Source: an uncultured Clostridia bacterium
GTDB lineage: Bacteria; Bacillota; Clostridia; Oscillospirales; Ruminococcaceae
Assembly (NCBI GenBank): GCA_947625125.1
Contig: CANQNF010000013.1
Location: forward strand, 1 to 64,000
Reading direction: 5' to 3'
DNA: 64,000 bases
Positions 63,166 through 64,000 of the stretch are shown here, piece after piece. Under the pieces are notes generated by a model, which saw only the letters and a program-made list of their open reading frames with translations, was not told the origin of the DNA and did not search any database. A program made the position numbers and the translations under genes. The first letter of the stretch is position 1. The number at the start of each line of letters is the position of its first letter.

Positions 63166-64000
63166 ATGTCCGTAGAAAAGCAAAAATCGTTGAAATTGAA
63201 TATGGTTTTAAACGCCGTTCGCGGCGTGCTATCCGTTTTGTTTCCATTGATTACATTTCCCTACGTTTCCAGAATTCTCGGCGTTGAAAACATTGGCAGA
63301 TATAATTATTCAAGCTCGATAATAAGCTATTTTATCTTATTATCAGGGCTTGGCATAGCGAACTATGCAATCAGAGACGGTGCAGCGCTTCGTGAAAACA
63401 AGCTCGAATTAAACCGCTTTGCCAACGAAATGTTCACTATAAATATGCTTTCGACCATCATTTCCTATGCTCTGCTTATAGTCGTAATGTTTGCATTTCC
63501 GGGGATGAAGGCATATTGGACTTTGCTGATTATCCTGTCGTTCCAGGTGATTCTAAAAACTATCAGTATAGATTGGATATATTCGATCTATGAGGATTAC
63601 CTCTATATAACCGTAAGAGGCATTGCGTTTCAGGTCTTATCTCTTATTATGCTTTTTTGCTTTGTACATACTGCCGAAGATTTAAATTTATACGCCTTAA
63701 TCACAGTAATTGCAAATGCTGGCTCAAGTATTCTAAACTATATTCATGCGCGAAAATATGTTAATCTGAGGCTTACCAAAAAAGTCGATTGGAAGAAGCA
63801 TATGCGCCCGATAATGATACTGTTTGCTATGTCTCTGACTGTAACGATTTATGTCAGCTCGGATATAACGGTGCTGGGAATACTTTGCGGTGACGAAAGG
63901 GTCGGCATTTATTCTGTATCTACCAAAATTTATTCAATCATAAAGAACTTACTGTCTACAATACTTGTTGTATCCATACCTCGGCTGTCCGCGCAATTCG
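63166..64000 (+). CDS. Polysaccharide flippase, Wzx-like (partial, runs off the window)
   Basis: ATG 63166 with AAAGGAG opens a frame that stays open to the end of the window (278 codons). The start MSVEKQKSLKLNMVLNAVRG, then SVLFPLITFPYVSRILGVEN and GRYNYSSSIISYFILLSGLG, are typical of RfbX/Wzx flippases. Helix-forming segments continue, with SSDITVLGILCGDERVGIYS further on. It provides the export step of the second cluster. Its 3' end is not in view. Confidence 0.9.
   Translation, partial: MSVEKQKSLKLNMVLNAVRGVLSVLFPLITFPYVSRILGVENIGRYNYSSSIISYFILLSGLGIANYAIRDGAALRENKLELNRFANEMFTINMLSTIISYALLIVVMFAFPGMKAYWTLLIILSFQVILKTISIDWIYSIYEDYLYITVRGIAFQVLSLIMLFCFVHTAEDLNLYALITVIANAGSSILNYIHARKYVNLRLTKKVDWKKHMRPIMILFAMSLTVTIYVSSDITVLGILCGDERVGIYSVSTKIYSIIKNLLSTILVVSIPRLSAQF

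Overview
The window looks like chromosome from a Clostridia-type Firmicute, most likely a gut Oscillospiraceae/Ruminococcaceae relative. The evidence is strong GGAGG-type ribosome sites, Gram-positive sugar ABC transporters with an MsmX-like ATPase, lipoprotein-anchored glycosidases, LicD enzymes and no outer-membrane genes. This placement is inferred from gene content, not from a marker gene. Almost everything concerns surface polysaccharide or carbohydrate uptake.

Region 1 (1-23.25 kb, + strand) is a surface polysaccharide cluster that starts off-window. The tail of a helicase-associated (HA) repeat protein is followed by an initiating sugar-phosphate transferase, glycosyltransferases and a frameshifted acyltransferase. 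A full GDP-heptose route follows (HddA, fused HddC-GmhB, GmhA, a GDP-sugar 4,6-dehydratase), then more transferases, LicD, a Wzy-like polymerase, a Wzx-like flippase, and rmlA-B-D-C for dTDP-rhamnose. The end is an unusual module: LicD, a TagD-like cytidylyltransferase, two glutaminase-less asparagine-synthetase homologues and a DUF362 protein. rmlA is interrupted by a 111-bp MITE-like insertion.

Region 2 (23.25-44 kb) begins with recombinase debris, a partial initiator-tRNA copy and an IS256-family element. It then carries a PD-(D/E)XK transposase-like gene, a GH53 galactanase lipoprotein, and a maltodextrin block: binding protein with a SusE/F-like tail, MalF, MalG, MsmX, GH13, GH133 and a HAD phosphatase. 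A minus-strand stretch of eroded genes follows: a LacI-MATE fusion, a truncated ABC transporter and a TetR regulator. It ends with a tyrosine integrase remnant beside a tRNA-fMet gene. The partial tRNA copy at 23.77 kb and the tRNA at 43.88 kb are direct repeats, as expected of an old tRNA-integrated island.

Region 3 (44-48 kb) holds a broken phosphotransferase gene, an aldo/keto reductase, a second MITE-like element, a membrane protein of unknown function and a VanX/DdpX dipeptidase.

Region 4 (48.2-64 kb) is the most interesting. A tyrosine recombinase gene sits inside a 1.5-kb segment bounded by perfect 29-bp inverted repeats, each built like a recombinase core site (9-bp arms, 9-bp asymmetric spacer). 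The segment carries an outward-facing extended -10 promoter. Next comes a leader with two intrinsic-terminator-like hairpins, then an SF2 helicase with eight HA repeats, then a second polysaccharide cluster: sugar transferase, UDP-galactopyranose mutase, glycosyltransferases, a pyruvyl transferase and F420-beta-like pair, Wzy, a fucosyltransferase-like protein and Wzx running off the end. I propose an invertible promoter switch for this cluster. Both clusters put the helicase/HA gene directly before the initiating transferase, which suggests a shared and apparently undescribed regulatory arrangement.

Three nine-G tracts (2542, 8336, 29731) each break or fuse a reading frame, and eight Gs would give the expected gene in every case. 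They are either contingency tracts or homopolymer errors.
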